A stretch of DNA of 64,000 bases from Argopecten irradians. Its lineage: Eukaryota > Mollusca > Bivalvia > Pectinida > Pectinidae. Of this stretch, positions 50,881 through 61,104 are shown one piece after another; positions within the stretch are counted from its first letter, which is position 1; each line of letters begins with the position of its first letter. The stretch spans positions 1,753,224 through 1,817,223 of the forward strand of contig NC_091146.1 of the NCBI RefSeq assembly GCF_041381155.1, written 5' to 3'. Made by a program: the position numbers and the translations under genes. Under the pieces are notes generated by a model. That model ran no database searches. It was given only the letters and a program-made list of their open reading frames with translations, and was not told where the DNA came from.

Positions 50881-53276
50881 GATATGTCGTAGATGTCGAC
50901 CATGATTCCACTATAACAACTCTAAGTGGCTGGTATTTTGTTTACCTCTTAACTATACGTGTTTACAACAAAACAAAAATACGAAAAAAAAACCCAAAAA
51001 ACTGGAAGCGATGGTGATTGGCTGCCGTTTACCCAACTAATGTGTTAAATAGAATGGTCTCGGAAGTATTTAAAGTCCCATTATGCTTTCACCAAACTTT
51101 GCTAAAATATACATTAACATCCCTTATGAAAGGTTCTTCATTTGGTTTTTTCCAATAAAGATAATTACGCCATAATCCATGAGTAAAGAATTCTTAAAAT
51201 AGAACGGGTTGATTTGCATAGTTAAAAATACCCCGTGTACACGTATATGTTCGAAACCCGGATAGTAAACAAAACAAGCGTGGCCGAGAGTGACGGCAGT
51301 TTTGAGCAAACGGTGAGCAATACAATGTTCTATAACTGTTTTAGTATATGATACATATTAGATTTCACAGATTATAAATGTGTCCTGTCAAAGGTTACAT
51401 ATAGTTTATATAAAGCTTAATACAAAATACGTATTAATCGAAAAATAGTGGAAGTAAATAGTGAAATGCATACATTGGGCACCATATGGGGTATTTTATC
51501 GTACAAATATAAACACGTGGTCGTGTGAATTTTGGTAATGATCGGTTGATTTTAACTTTCCTCTCGTGTAATAATTTGAGATAAATACAATACAATCCCA
51601 AACTATAAATATATATAAACGAATATCATGATACTACTAATCAATTCATAATTTGAGAGTTAGGAGAGCACAGTATATCTAAATACTTAGAACATACGTA
51701 AAGAGGTGGACTAATAGCTTACTGTATACATGTATTATAACTGCTTTCTATTTCTTCTTTGGGTAATTTATAACGATATTCTTATGTCTATGAAATATGT
51801 GATAGTACATGTAGATGAAAGATCACTGGAATCGGCGCTAGTCGAGATACATCAAATTGTTTGTTGAGACATGTCTGGATTGTATTACTTTGCTCATGAT
51901 CAACACGGTTACTGCATGTATATATACGTTTTTTTGTAAGTATATGTATACATATCGTATATTACATCTATATATCTATTCTCAGTATTCATGTACCCAA
52001 CAAATATGTGTTTGTTAGGACCCAGCACTTAATCGACATATATACCGTTGCTATTACCTCCTTTATTTTTTTTCCTGTCGAGATTTCATTTCTGTATAAT
52101 TAACTGATTAAATGTTTCTCGATTACGTGTCGTGTGGTTAGAAAAGGATCATCATACATTTCAACAGACTATGCGTGTATATTTACACTTGCTATGCTTG
52201 GTCACTATACGCTAATACTAGCCGATTTTGTTTACCATAACTGCATGGTAACATTGAACTTTGAACTTGCGTATGTAAATGTTCTATGCAACGTAAAAGG
52301 ACTACTTTTTTAAACAAACACATGGCTTTGTTTACATTTTGATGCAACATTACGTGTATATTGTTGTTTTTCATAGAATTTTGGAAAAATGTAAACAATA
52401 TATACATGTTTTATATTTATATATGATTCAAACAATTTTTAAATTAACAATTGTATAAAGAAACGGAAAAATATCCCGACCGGGGCGACGTGCTTTAATT
52501 TTTGTTAAAAATGATGGGTGTCAAATGTAAACATTACCTCTGTGTCTGTGTTCGTCCTACGATCGAGTCTTTGGGGTGGACGGGCGTGAGACCTTCTGAT
52601 AGAGGTCAGTTATAAACATATCCTCTTGTCTTTGTTCTTTGAGAATTTAATCATGTGTATTATAAAACATGCACCGCTAGTAATCCACGTGTTGACAGTT
52701 ACGCGTCAACACAGCTACATTGTATCCATCGAACACAAGTGAAGTTGTTCCATCTATAGTCTAGATGGCGATGGATATAAGCGTAGATTATATAATCACA
52801 TGGCTCCGAAGGATGTAATATCGTCAAGTCAGACGACAATCTCAAACAAATTTAGCTACTTGAACACTGGTGTTTTGACAACTTCGGAAAACTCCACTGT
52901 GTAAGCGTGCGTCAGCCTCGCCTCGCTGCACAATAACGGTCACCGAGTTCGCACACATGTGGCCGAGAACAAATACTTTATGTTATTACGCTATATATGA
53001 ACTTTTTGCAAAATTTAATACCTACTTAAAGTTCTGATTTGATTAAATAAAATTATCTCTGAAATTTACTTTGTTTGTCATGTTTATTTCACACTAAAAT
53101 ATTGAACTTTTTTGTCGTCGCGGATGATCAATTCTACCTTAGGTGCAGCGTCATCATTCGCTGTTCAATTGAGTAAGCTCCTCCCACTTTTGACCGACTT
53201 TTATTGAATAATTACGTCACTTTCAAATGACGATTTTATTGCATAAAATATAAATAAAAAGTCGTGTGAGTGTAAA
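50881..53276. other. Intergenic AT-rich sequence
   Basis: No gene supported. Frames such as 51124-51309 and 52192-52407 (minus) have no recognised domains. One small exon candidate is listed separately. A GC-richer patch at 52900-52960 shows no further feature. Confidence 0.4.
52538..52595 (-). other. Candidate 58-bp exon
   Basis: On the minus strand a GC-rich 58-bp stretch is bounded by an acceptor-like TGACCTCTATCAG and a donor-like GAG/GTAATG. It stands out from AT-rich surroundings and is open in at least two frames. It could be a 5' untranslated exon of the signal-peptide gene 3.4 kb downstream on the same strand, or chance. No transcript evidence. Confidence 0.2.
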
Positions 53277-53436
53277 TATAGGGATTGGATTTCGTTTTTA
53301 TGTTAACCATGCTTGTATGGAGCAATTCCTCTAAGAATATATTCAATATGGGGCGCTAACGCCCCATAGAATATATTCTTAGAGGAATTGCTCCATACAA
53401 GCATGGTTAACATAAAAACGAAATCCAATCCCTATA
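53277..53436. mobile_element. Near-perfect hairpin element, about 72-bp arms
   Basis: Arms run from TATAGGGATTGGATTTCGTT to GGGGCG, then back from CGCCCC to AATCCCTATA with only a 2-base difference and a loop of about 4 bases. The GC-rich tip (GGGGCGCTAACGCCCC) resembles in design the tip of the hairpin at 47135. Flanking TA bases could be a target duplication. No coding sequence. Confidence 0.88.
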
Positions 53437-53458
53437 TATACATCAAGTATTAATACAG

Positions 53459-53822
53459 TACAATACAATACAATACAATATAATACATTGTTATACCCCT
53501 ATAAAATAGTTCCTATATAAACTCTATTAACAAAAATGCCAACAAATGAACTGTTCCGTCGAGCGGTCCAAAGTGACTGTTAAAATCGACTGTTAAAATG
53601 TGCTGTTGGACCGGAGTGACGTCACAATGGGGTATAACAAAACAGTTATCGACTGGGTTTTCGGGAAACAGATGATTTGTTGGACCCTCAAACAAACTGT
53701 TGCCCTCGGGCAACAGTTTGTCTTCGGGTCCAACAAATCGTCTGTTGCCCTCACCCCCAGTCAACAACTGTATAATACAATACAATACAATACAATACAA
53801 TACAATACCAATACAATACAAT
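53459..53822. repeat. Hairpin region bounded by two ACAAT pentanucleotide tracts
   Basis: ACAAT repeats flank the region (53459-53480 and 53766-53822). Between them lies a hairpin at about 53664-53745: CAGATGATTTGTTGGACC and CTGTTGCCC facing GGGCAACAG and GGGTCCAACAAATCGTCTG. The left portion repeats GACTGTTAAAAT and carries another TGACGTCA (about 53617). The minus frame at 53513-53821 spans the hairpin and is not a gene. Confidence 0.7.
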
Positions 53823-54436
53823 TGTAATGTAGTATTAATTACCAGGTGAATGAGTCTTAATTATCGTATGGGCATTTTTATATATAGGCCTACGATTTTA
53901 TGTACACTGAACGAATTAAACTAATCAAAGACTCGCATTTATATTAGTACAAACGTCAATATTAGAGTGAACTAAGGGGATATGAATGTTGTCAGACTAT
54001 TTGAGTTTCATCATTAAAAAGACACAGCATATATCATTTTGATCCTTGATGCTACCTGGTATACATATACGTAGTAAAAAAGGAAAAGGGAATTGAAACT
54101 GAAATTTCTCTTATTTCACGAGAGTGCATTCCATTTTACACTGAACGTGAATTACAAATGTATGTTTATTGGTATTCAGCCCATTTGTTTTCATAGAAAA
54201 AGTTCGATTTATGGAGCAAGTCTAAAAGTTTATGCGCTAAATAAAATATGTAAGAAAAAATAAGTTCGTGATGCCTAGGACTTTACCAATCTTATTAAAA
54301 CGGATATTTCCCCATTTTCTCTTCTTTTAATGAAGGACTGATCCAGGGTGTCTTTAGCTTTTTTGGTATACTTTTCCACCAGATCTTCTTCACTTGATGA
54401 ACTGTATAGAAATCATTAACGGACTGTTTTTATACT
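53823..54436. other. Intergenic sequence
   Basis: AT-rich, no feature seen. Confidence 0.45.
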
Positions 54437-55409
54437 CTTCTTGGCACAGGGGGCCAACTCAATGAAAATGGATGTTGTCATACATTTTTTTTGTATTTGG
54501 AGGATGGACTGATGAGTATATATGACAGTCATGTAATTTTTTTTCAAAAAATACGAGATTTGAAAAATTATTAAAAAATCGGGATATTTACTATAAAACA
54601 GAGAAAGGGACGACAGTCGCCATATTGGATTTTTTACCCCCACCTCGATTAAAGTTAATTTTTTCACAATAGTATACCTTTTTTCCTAGAGTCATAATCA
54701 CGCATCAGTCCTTCGATAATCCATAATCACACACAAACCATGCAAAAGCATATAAACGATGTCTATATAATCAAACGCAATATTTTAATCCAAAATTACC
54801 GGCGCTTTCTGACTTGTGACATCGAAAGCAACGTCCTAGTGAAGAGCGATTAGAGTGACTTCCCCTGCAGTGTAATTCAATCGGTTTAATCAGAGATATT
54901 CCGATACGTTTGTTTTCGCGGAAAATTTGAATATTAAAACGTATCGGAATATCTCTGACTAAACCCATTGAATGACATTGCAGGGGAAGTCACTCTAATC
55001 GCTCTTCACTAGGACGTTGCTTTCGATGTCACAAGTCAGAAAGCGCCGGTAATTTTGGATTAAATATTGCGTTTGATTATATAGACATCATTTATATGCT
55101 TTTGCATGGTTTGTGTGTGATTATGGATTATCGAAGGACTGATGCGTGATTATGACTCTAGGAAAAAAGGTATACTATTGTGAAAAAATTAACTTTAATC
55201 GAGGTGGGGGTAAAAAATCCAATATGGCGACTGTCGTCCCTTTCTCTGTTTTATAGTAAATATCCCGATTTTTTAATAATTTTTCAAATCTCGTATTTTT
55301 TGAAAAAAATCACATGACTGTCATATATACTCATCAGTCCATCCTCCGAATACAAAAAAAATGTATGACAACATCCATTTTCATTGAGTTGGCCCCCTGT
55401 GCTTCTTGG
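54437..55409. mobile_element. Large inverted-repeat element (957 bp) with 8-bp target duplication
   Basis: CTTCTTGG occurs at both edges (54437-54444 and 55402-55409). Between them, two arms of about 460 bp are nearly exact complements, beginning CACAGGGGGCCAACTCAATG. The centre lies near 54915-54935 (TTTTCGCGGAAAA). An 8-bp duplication fits the hAT (or P) group, and the absence of coding sequence makes it a non-autonomous foldback. A single-arm relic lies at 27200-27355. Frames at 54416-54667 and 54771-54968 are inside it and not genes. Confidence 0.9.
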
Positions 55410-55516
55410 TACTATTCAATCAAACCAAACTATTCTACATTTTGTACATGTATTCCTTTTCCTGTCCCGTGCATGCAATGCATTATGAGATAATATGAAT
55501 CAAATAGGCCTACAAG

Positions 55517-55636
55517 TGGTTCATGCACAGGTGTTTGGCTCTATAGACATTTTCCTCTCTTTATATATTGACCACAGTATTACATATATATATAGAGAGA
55601 GAGAAATGTCTATAGAGCCAATGACCTGTGGTTCAT
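55517..55636. mobile_element. Mini-MITE (104 bp) with 8-bp target duplication
   Basis: TGGTTCAT flanks both sides (55517-55524 and 55629-55636). The terminal inverted repeats are CAGGTGTTTGGCTC and GAGCCAATGACCTG, extended by TATAGACATTT/AAATGTCTATA. The centre is TA- and GA-rich. The 8-bp duplication and CAGG termini fit the hAT group. Confidence 0.8.
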
Positions 55637-56865
55637 ATACAATGTACAGGTATCTTTACATGTAGCATAAACATATATTATGTATATATGTTTCTGCATG
55701 TAGTAATAACAAAGTTCATAAATCTTATGCTACAATGTGGATTGTACTCAGTTAGTAATTCATGATCATGATCACTTGCCATGGATATATCCGATAATGC
55801 CGATATCCTCGTTGACCCTGTTGTCTCAAACAAACACTAGCTGGTCTAAGTTTATGTTCGGTCTTCGATGGAGTAGAACATGTAGGCTTACCAGACTTCG
55901 TATGTATGTATACATCGCTGTATTATTATAAAAAGATCTATATAGCAGGTAACGACATGGCGTATTTGTGTTTACTTTCATTTGTTTACGAGTTTTGTCG
56001 AGCCACCCATGGGAGGCCTCATCAGGTAACACAATAGGCATCTATAAATCTTTATTATAAAACACATAAGATCAGCAAATACTGAATTTACTAAATTGCT
56101 TGGTTTCCATTCAAGAACAAAAACTTTTTGAATAGTTTTAGTCTAGTCTTATTTAGAAACTACATGTAAATACGTATACATATACAACATGTATGTGTAG
56201 GTCCACACGTGGAATGCGTGGGTTCGTAACGTGCAGTCGATCGCGATCGAGCAACTTGACCGCTAAATTATCGTTGTTTGAAGAATTGATCTCGCTCTTC
56301 ACCACGTTCCAACAGACCCACGTGTGTTCGCTGACACGTATTTGGCGAGTTGTGTTCGCCATGCATGGCGTTGAAGTTAATGTTTGTTAGGGAAATTCCA
56401 CTTTTTATGTGCCTACGCATGCGTACTAGATTGTGTTGGCTGTGGGGCGGAACTACGGATTTCCCCCTCTCCGAAGAAGGGTTTTCTATTGTTTTTGAAA
56501 AACATGAAAATGTTGGGCATTTTTTATTAGCGGATAATTTCATAAGGATATATGCTCTACTATTCAGCAAAGTTTGGTACTTTATGACGATATTTGTTCA
56601 CCCCAAAATGGGGCTTTAATTGTGCAGTTGTTTGATTGCATAAATAGAATGTAACATGGGGGCAGTGGAGTACATTAGATCCCACTGAATAGGTACATGT
56701 ATATGCACGTTTCCCGGCAGAGCATGGATGATGTATAGACCCTACGATTTCACATTTCACGCGCTGACTATATATTAGGCAAAACAAAAAATAAATAATA
56801 ATATAGACAGGTTTAGCGGACTAGGCTAAAATCAGATGGTGGGCTAAACATGACCACTGTGCATG
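55637..56865. other. Intergenic sequence with weak open frames
   Basis: Frames on both strands at 56153-56619 overlap one another, and no domain is recognised. A CGATCGCGATCG-rich spot lies at 56239-56250. No gene is called. Confidence 0.4.
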
Positions 56866-57007
56866 TGGTGAACCGATATGAAGTGGACACTTCAAGATGG
56901 CGGCCACGTCAGAGCGAAAAATGTAGGTCTCTATTAAAGTGAGGATTCTGCGGAAGTACGCAGCGGCCGCCATCTTGAAGTGTCCATTCCATGTTCGGTT
57001 ACAGAAT
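56866..57007. mobile_element. Small inverted-repeat element with YY1-like ends
   Basis: GTGAACCGATATGAAGTGGA and CACTTCAAGATGGCGGCC on the left match the complement of the right (GGCCGCCATCTTGAAGTGTC, then CATTCCATGTTCGGTTAC) with few changes. AAGATGGCGGC in each arm matches the YY1 binding consensus. No coding sequence. Confidence 0.75.
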
Positions 57008-57059
57008 ATAAGAAAGTGTAACACTATATTGGCCCCTTGCATCCATCCGGCTCTTGAAG

Positions 57060-57480
57060 TTGTTTAGGACTTTTGTGAGCATTTTTTCACATCTATGAAA
57101 TAATGCAAAAGAAGATTTTCAAAATTTCACTCATTTTAACCCCGTCTAGCCCCATGGGCTCTGCCAGGACCAATTCGGGCATTACCGTTATAATAAAATG
57201 CTATCTCAGTATATAGATTCCAACCAAGTTTGAATCATTTTCTATGGAAATTGAGCAAGTTATGCTCAAAAATGAGTTTTCTCTATATTATCTATAGTAA
57301 ATATGACCTACTCCCCAGAGGAAAATCTGAGACCGCAGAGCTAAGAAATTTACGGCACTTGTCTGATGTAAACAGAGAATCTCAAGGAACTGCGTTGAAC
57401 GGCTTTTGAGTTATAGCTCGGACGGACGGACGGAGCCCAAAACAATATCCCCCACAAACGCGATTCGCAGGGGATAGTAA
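57060..57480. repeat. Dispersed bivalve-type repeat with ACGG tract
   Basis: It contains TTTTGAGTTATAGCTCGGAC followed by GGACGGACGGA and then CAATATCCCCCACAAACGCG. I associate this combination with a common bivalve interspersed repeat. Non-coding; class unknown. Confidence 0.5.
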
Positions 57481-57837
57481 AGGTCATTTTTCTGAAAGAT
57501 TCGATTATATATACATCATTTGTTCATGGAGCAATGTTAATCCTAATGCAATACAGTGTACATAAGGCTAACAATCGGACATCTTAAAGTTTGTAAGATA
57601 ATTCATGTAATGTATACTTGTGAGATATCTTATAAAATGTAACATACGAGGGATGTTCCGAAATTAATGTTACTTGCGCAATATCTCGTGGAAATCGTGC
57701 TAAATGGGCTTAAAACTACCTCGTGGCGATAGCGTGATATCTGAAGCGTGATATAGGTAAATATCTCGCTCACAATTACACTAACGTTGGTGCTGTGTAC
57801 ATTGTTTTGTAGCGCACTCGTTACACTCTATACAAAT

Positions 57838-58965
57838 ATGGTTGGCAAGAGAGTTGAAAACGTAATTGAAATTAGGGCCTATATCAAAGGTAGGTCTCTA
57901 CTTGGCTTAAAGCCGGTGGATATTCATCGTGAGATGTGTGATATATATGGGAAGGATCAAATGTCATATATGACTATTTGTAGGTGGGTTGCTCGATTTA
58001 AGTCGGGACACCAGCAGCTTAAAGATGCTGCCCACACAGGTCGCCCTGCAACAACTTCGGCAAATCCTTGAAAAAGATGCAAGGTACACTGTCCGGCAGT
58101 TAGCTAAAATGACAGGCTTGTCTTTAGCACGTATTCATTGCATTTTAAAGAAACATCTTAAGCTGGGCAAGATCAATGCCAGGTGGATACCCCATTTACT
58201 AACTGACAACCAAAAGAGGTCCCGGGTTGACAAGGCCAAATCCTTATTGACGAAATACCCAAAATACAGCAAAAAGGCTTTTGATAATTTGGTCACAGAT
58301 GTATTTTTTCGAACCCAAAAGAAAATGCTCTAATCGAATCTGGGCAAGCAAAAACGCCAGGCGCCCTAGCATTGCTAAAAGAATACGCACCGTGAGGAAG
58401 GTTTTGTATGTCATATTCTTTGATAACAAGGGTCCAATCATTCAAATCCCTGTTCCAAAAGGCAAAACTGTCACAGCGAAGTATTATAGAGACGTTGTAC
58501 TTCGAAAACTTCAGAAAGTCTACAAACGCCATCTTCGCTAGCCAAGGCTTCTGATTACGTTACACTCCACGAACGTAATCAGAAGCCTTGGCTAGCGAAG
58601 ATGACAAACGCCGCCGCCCACGGACAGGTTTGAAGTACCTCAGGCTTTTACATGATAATGCGCCAGCACACAAGGCGCGCATTGTAACAGAGTTTTTGAA
58701 GGCAGAAAAGGTCACTGTCCTCCCCCACCCTGCATATTCACCAGACTTGGCCCCCTGTGACTTTTTCTTGTTCCCCAAACTAAAATTTCACCTGTCTGGA
58801 ACAAAATATAAATCAAGAAATGCCCTTGGCTCTGCCATTTACCAGTATCTTATGAGTATACCAATTCAAGAGTACGAAAACTGTTTCTAAAAGTGGATCG
58901 AACGGTTGAAACGATGCATAAATGCAGAGGGGGAGTACTTCGAGGGACAGGGCAAAGTAAAATGA
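57838..58965 (+). pseudogene. Mariner transposase pseudogene
   Basis: The relic starts MVGKRVENVIEIR and shows the N-terminal helix-turn-helix pair (RAYIKGRSLLGLKPVDIHRE, then RYTVRQLAKMTGLSLARIH). The catalytic region shows HDNAPAHKA and YSPDLAPCDFFLFPKLK with 34 residues between the two aspartates, the D34D signature of mariner. Breaks: a frameshift at about 58045-58065; a deletion/frameshift at about 58295-58312 that removes the region of the first catalytic aspartate; a 74-bp hairpin insertion at 58530; and an in-frame stop at 58888 (CF*KWIERLK). The last frame ends at 58965. Transposases of this kind cut and paste DNA at TA; this one cannot be functional. Confidence 0.92.
58522..58611. 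mobile_element. 74-bp perfect hairpin inserted in the transposase, 8-bp target duplication
   Basis: ACAAACGC is duplicated (58522-58529 and 58604-58611). The insert 58530-58603 is two exact 32-base inverted arms (CATCTTCGCTAGCCAAGGCT at the outer end) around a loop of about 10 bases. The transposase reading frame resumes after the right duplication. It is among the smallest insertions with an 8-bp duplication that one could expect to recognise; the hAT or P group is likely by duplication length. Confidence 0.9.
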
Positions 58966-59037
58966 CCAGAATTACTTCTATCAAAGAGAAATCACCAAAG
59001 TAACAATGATTTTGGAACACCCCTCGTACATATATTA

Positions 59038-59398
59038 ATAAAGATGCTCCACCGCCGACAGAGCCTAAATGATATTCATCATTTGAACAATATTTGGTGT
59101 TTAGTCGTGTATATATATATGTCTAATTAACACAAAAAAAATAAAAACAAAATGTGCCTTTGGTGCATGCGCAATCAGTACTTCATTCCATATAGGATAT
59201 AGTGCCACGGATTTTTTTCGGGATGCAATTAATTATTTTTCATATTTTTAACTTGACGTAAAATTAGAAACTTAAACTGTTCAATGGTGGTAAAGGTGTA
59301 AATTAAGTAACTTTTGTAAATGAAGAAAAATAGTAAATCGTCTGCTCCTGTTTTTGATAGTGAAAAAATACCATTTGTCAGCGGTGGAGCATCTTTTT
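59038..59398. mobile_element. TTAA-type MITE, copy 4
   Basis: It carries the terminal repeats AGATGCTCCACCGCCGACA (from 59042) and GTCAGCGGTGGAGCATCT (to 59394). The flanks read ATAA and TTTT, so the TTAA duplication has decayed. It lies 13 bp right of the mariner element. Same orientation as copies 1 and 3. Confidence 0.9.
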
Positions 59399-59590
59399 TT
59401 ATCATTTTTTTTTTATATACATTTTTTTTAATTTTATTTTCTTAATTTTGATGTAATGTTGACCTTGCAATGCTACATGAAGAAGTGACAACTTACCATC
59501 CATAGAAATTGTCAGATCAGCAGTGCCGAAAATGTTTTCGTCAAAATACGTTAATTATAACAACTATATCACTTGCAATATTGACTAATT

Positions 59591-59785
59591 TTCGGACTAA
59601 CGGGCCTTCGGACTATTGGGCCTTCGGACTATTGGACCTTTGGACTAACGGGCCTTCGGACTATTGGGCCTTCGGACTATTGGACCTTTGGACTAAAGGA
59701 CCTTCGGACTATTGGGCCTTCGGACTATTGGGCCTTCGGACTATTGGACCTTTGGACTAATGGGCCTTTGGACTATTAGGCCGTA
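59591..59785. repeat. 16-bp tandem repeat (about 12 copies)
   Basis: The unit is TTCGGACTATTGGGCC with variants TTTGGACTAACGGGCC and TTCGGACTATTGGACC. A plus-strand frame (59509-59760) reads through it as DYWAFGLLDLWTNGPS-type repeats and is not a credible gene. Confidence 0.93.
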
Positions 59786-61104
59786 GGGATATAAGGGTGT
59801 CATTTTTACTGATTGATAAGACATCAAATAACTGATTAGATATATGAGTTTGCTGTTAGGAAACTATTTTGCTGCGGCCAGCCAAATATGAAAAATTGCT
59901 AAAAAATTAGCATTTGTAAGCTTAAAATCCTATCTTTTCATTTCCTGCTTAGAAAGTATTACATATATTGGATTATTGGTCCTGATATGTATTTGTTGAT
60001 CTATTGTTGTCATTTTGATACCTCATTTGTCTGATTCGGTTGAAAATGTCAATGTTATGACTATTTTTACACCTTTTAGCAAATTCGAAATGACGGCCAT
60101 CTTGATGACTTCATAACCGGAAGTTCATCCCAATTTATGCAATGTTAGTATTTTTATTTGTGATATAAGTGTTCAGAAAAATATTGGTTCGGAGGTTTGA
60201 GGGATACATGTGGGACCCTCCTAGCCCATGGCTTATATGTTTTACAACAGTTTGGTAGAGTGAAAATTTCATGAAATATAACTTTAAAGTCTTATTTCTT
60301 AATTGTTCCCAAAATACTACAACATGCGATGTGGAATAATGTTTAATGTTCTAAGCCTAGTGGTACAGCTGCTGTAGATTCAAAGATTTGTTTTAATATG
60401 GATGAAAACGAAAATAACGAATCGCTTCTAGTTTTTACCTTTTCAAAGTTGAATTATAATGTTAGACAGAAACTTTTTAAAACCATTGTTTTTCCCCCTT
60501 TTTTACCGTTAATATCACGGGCATTTAACATATATGTTGAGAATATTATGGTATCGTGTCCATACTATTGCATAAAGGCGTAAATTTTCTTGAAACATTT
60601 AAATATTCATGAGATTTTTAAATAGTCTTCAATACATTAACTCCCGCTTCTACTTTCGATGTTACAAGCCCCTGTGGTCTCAGTCATGTGCTATATCATA
60701 TAGCTATATGCACGGACTCGCGCACGCGCTCCAAACAGTTTAGTAACGCGTGCTCGTCGTGCGTTGTAATGTGTAATTTCTTCAGCAAAAATTCCAATCA
60801 AACAAAAGGAGCTACCCTGTATACATACGATAATAGATTGTTACATGTAGCTTCATTTGGTAAAAAAGTGGTGGCTGGGATCAGATGTTCATGCACACAG
60901 GTATGTGGTTTTGGAGATATTATTCTTTACATATTTATGTACACTTAGGCGATATATTGATCACTGGTTCGATATCCATAAATGTACAATGTTACACATA
61001 CTTCATTCTGGGTTATATGGATATATATACAAATATGCTGTATGACAAGGAGTTACGATCATGGTGGCTACATAATCAGTATTAATTCTAAAATGAGCAT
61101 TAAA
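59786..61104. other. Intergenic sequence before the 41-bp array
   Basis: AT-rich and unrecognised. Short frames at 60398-60583 and 60688-61085 have no domains I know. The edge near 61040-61104 already contains words of the coming repeat (GGTGGCTACATA). Confidence 0.4.

Larger units (their letters stand above)
57645..59028 (+). mobile_element. Mariner-family element, 1380 bp, complete ends
   Basis: TA (57645-57646) is followed by CGAGGGATGTTCCGAAAT, and the right end carries GGAACACCCCTCG followed by TA (59027-59028). The two ends match as inverted repeats of about 28-30 bp with a few differences. Length, TA duplication and the transposase relic inside all fit mariner. The element is inactive by sequence: its transposase is frameshifted, carries a stop, and hosts a later insertion. 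Confidence 0.92.

Noticed and set aside
53513..53821. 102-residue minus-strand gene
   Set aside because: It spans a hairpin and an ACAAT microsatellite, and the N-terminal part is the microsatellite itself.
56153..56619. Possible gene in overlapping frames on both strands
   Set aside because: No domain, no codon pattern favouring one strand, and no splice signals that extend it convincingly.
57787..58890. Functional mariner transposase
   Set aside because: At least two frameshifts, loss of the first catalytic aspartate region, a hairpin insertion and an internal stop are present.
59509..59760. 83-residue gene with DYWAFGLLDL repeats
   Set aside because: It is a read-through of a 16-bp tandem repeat.
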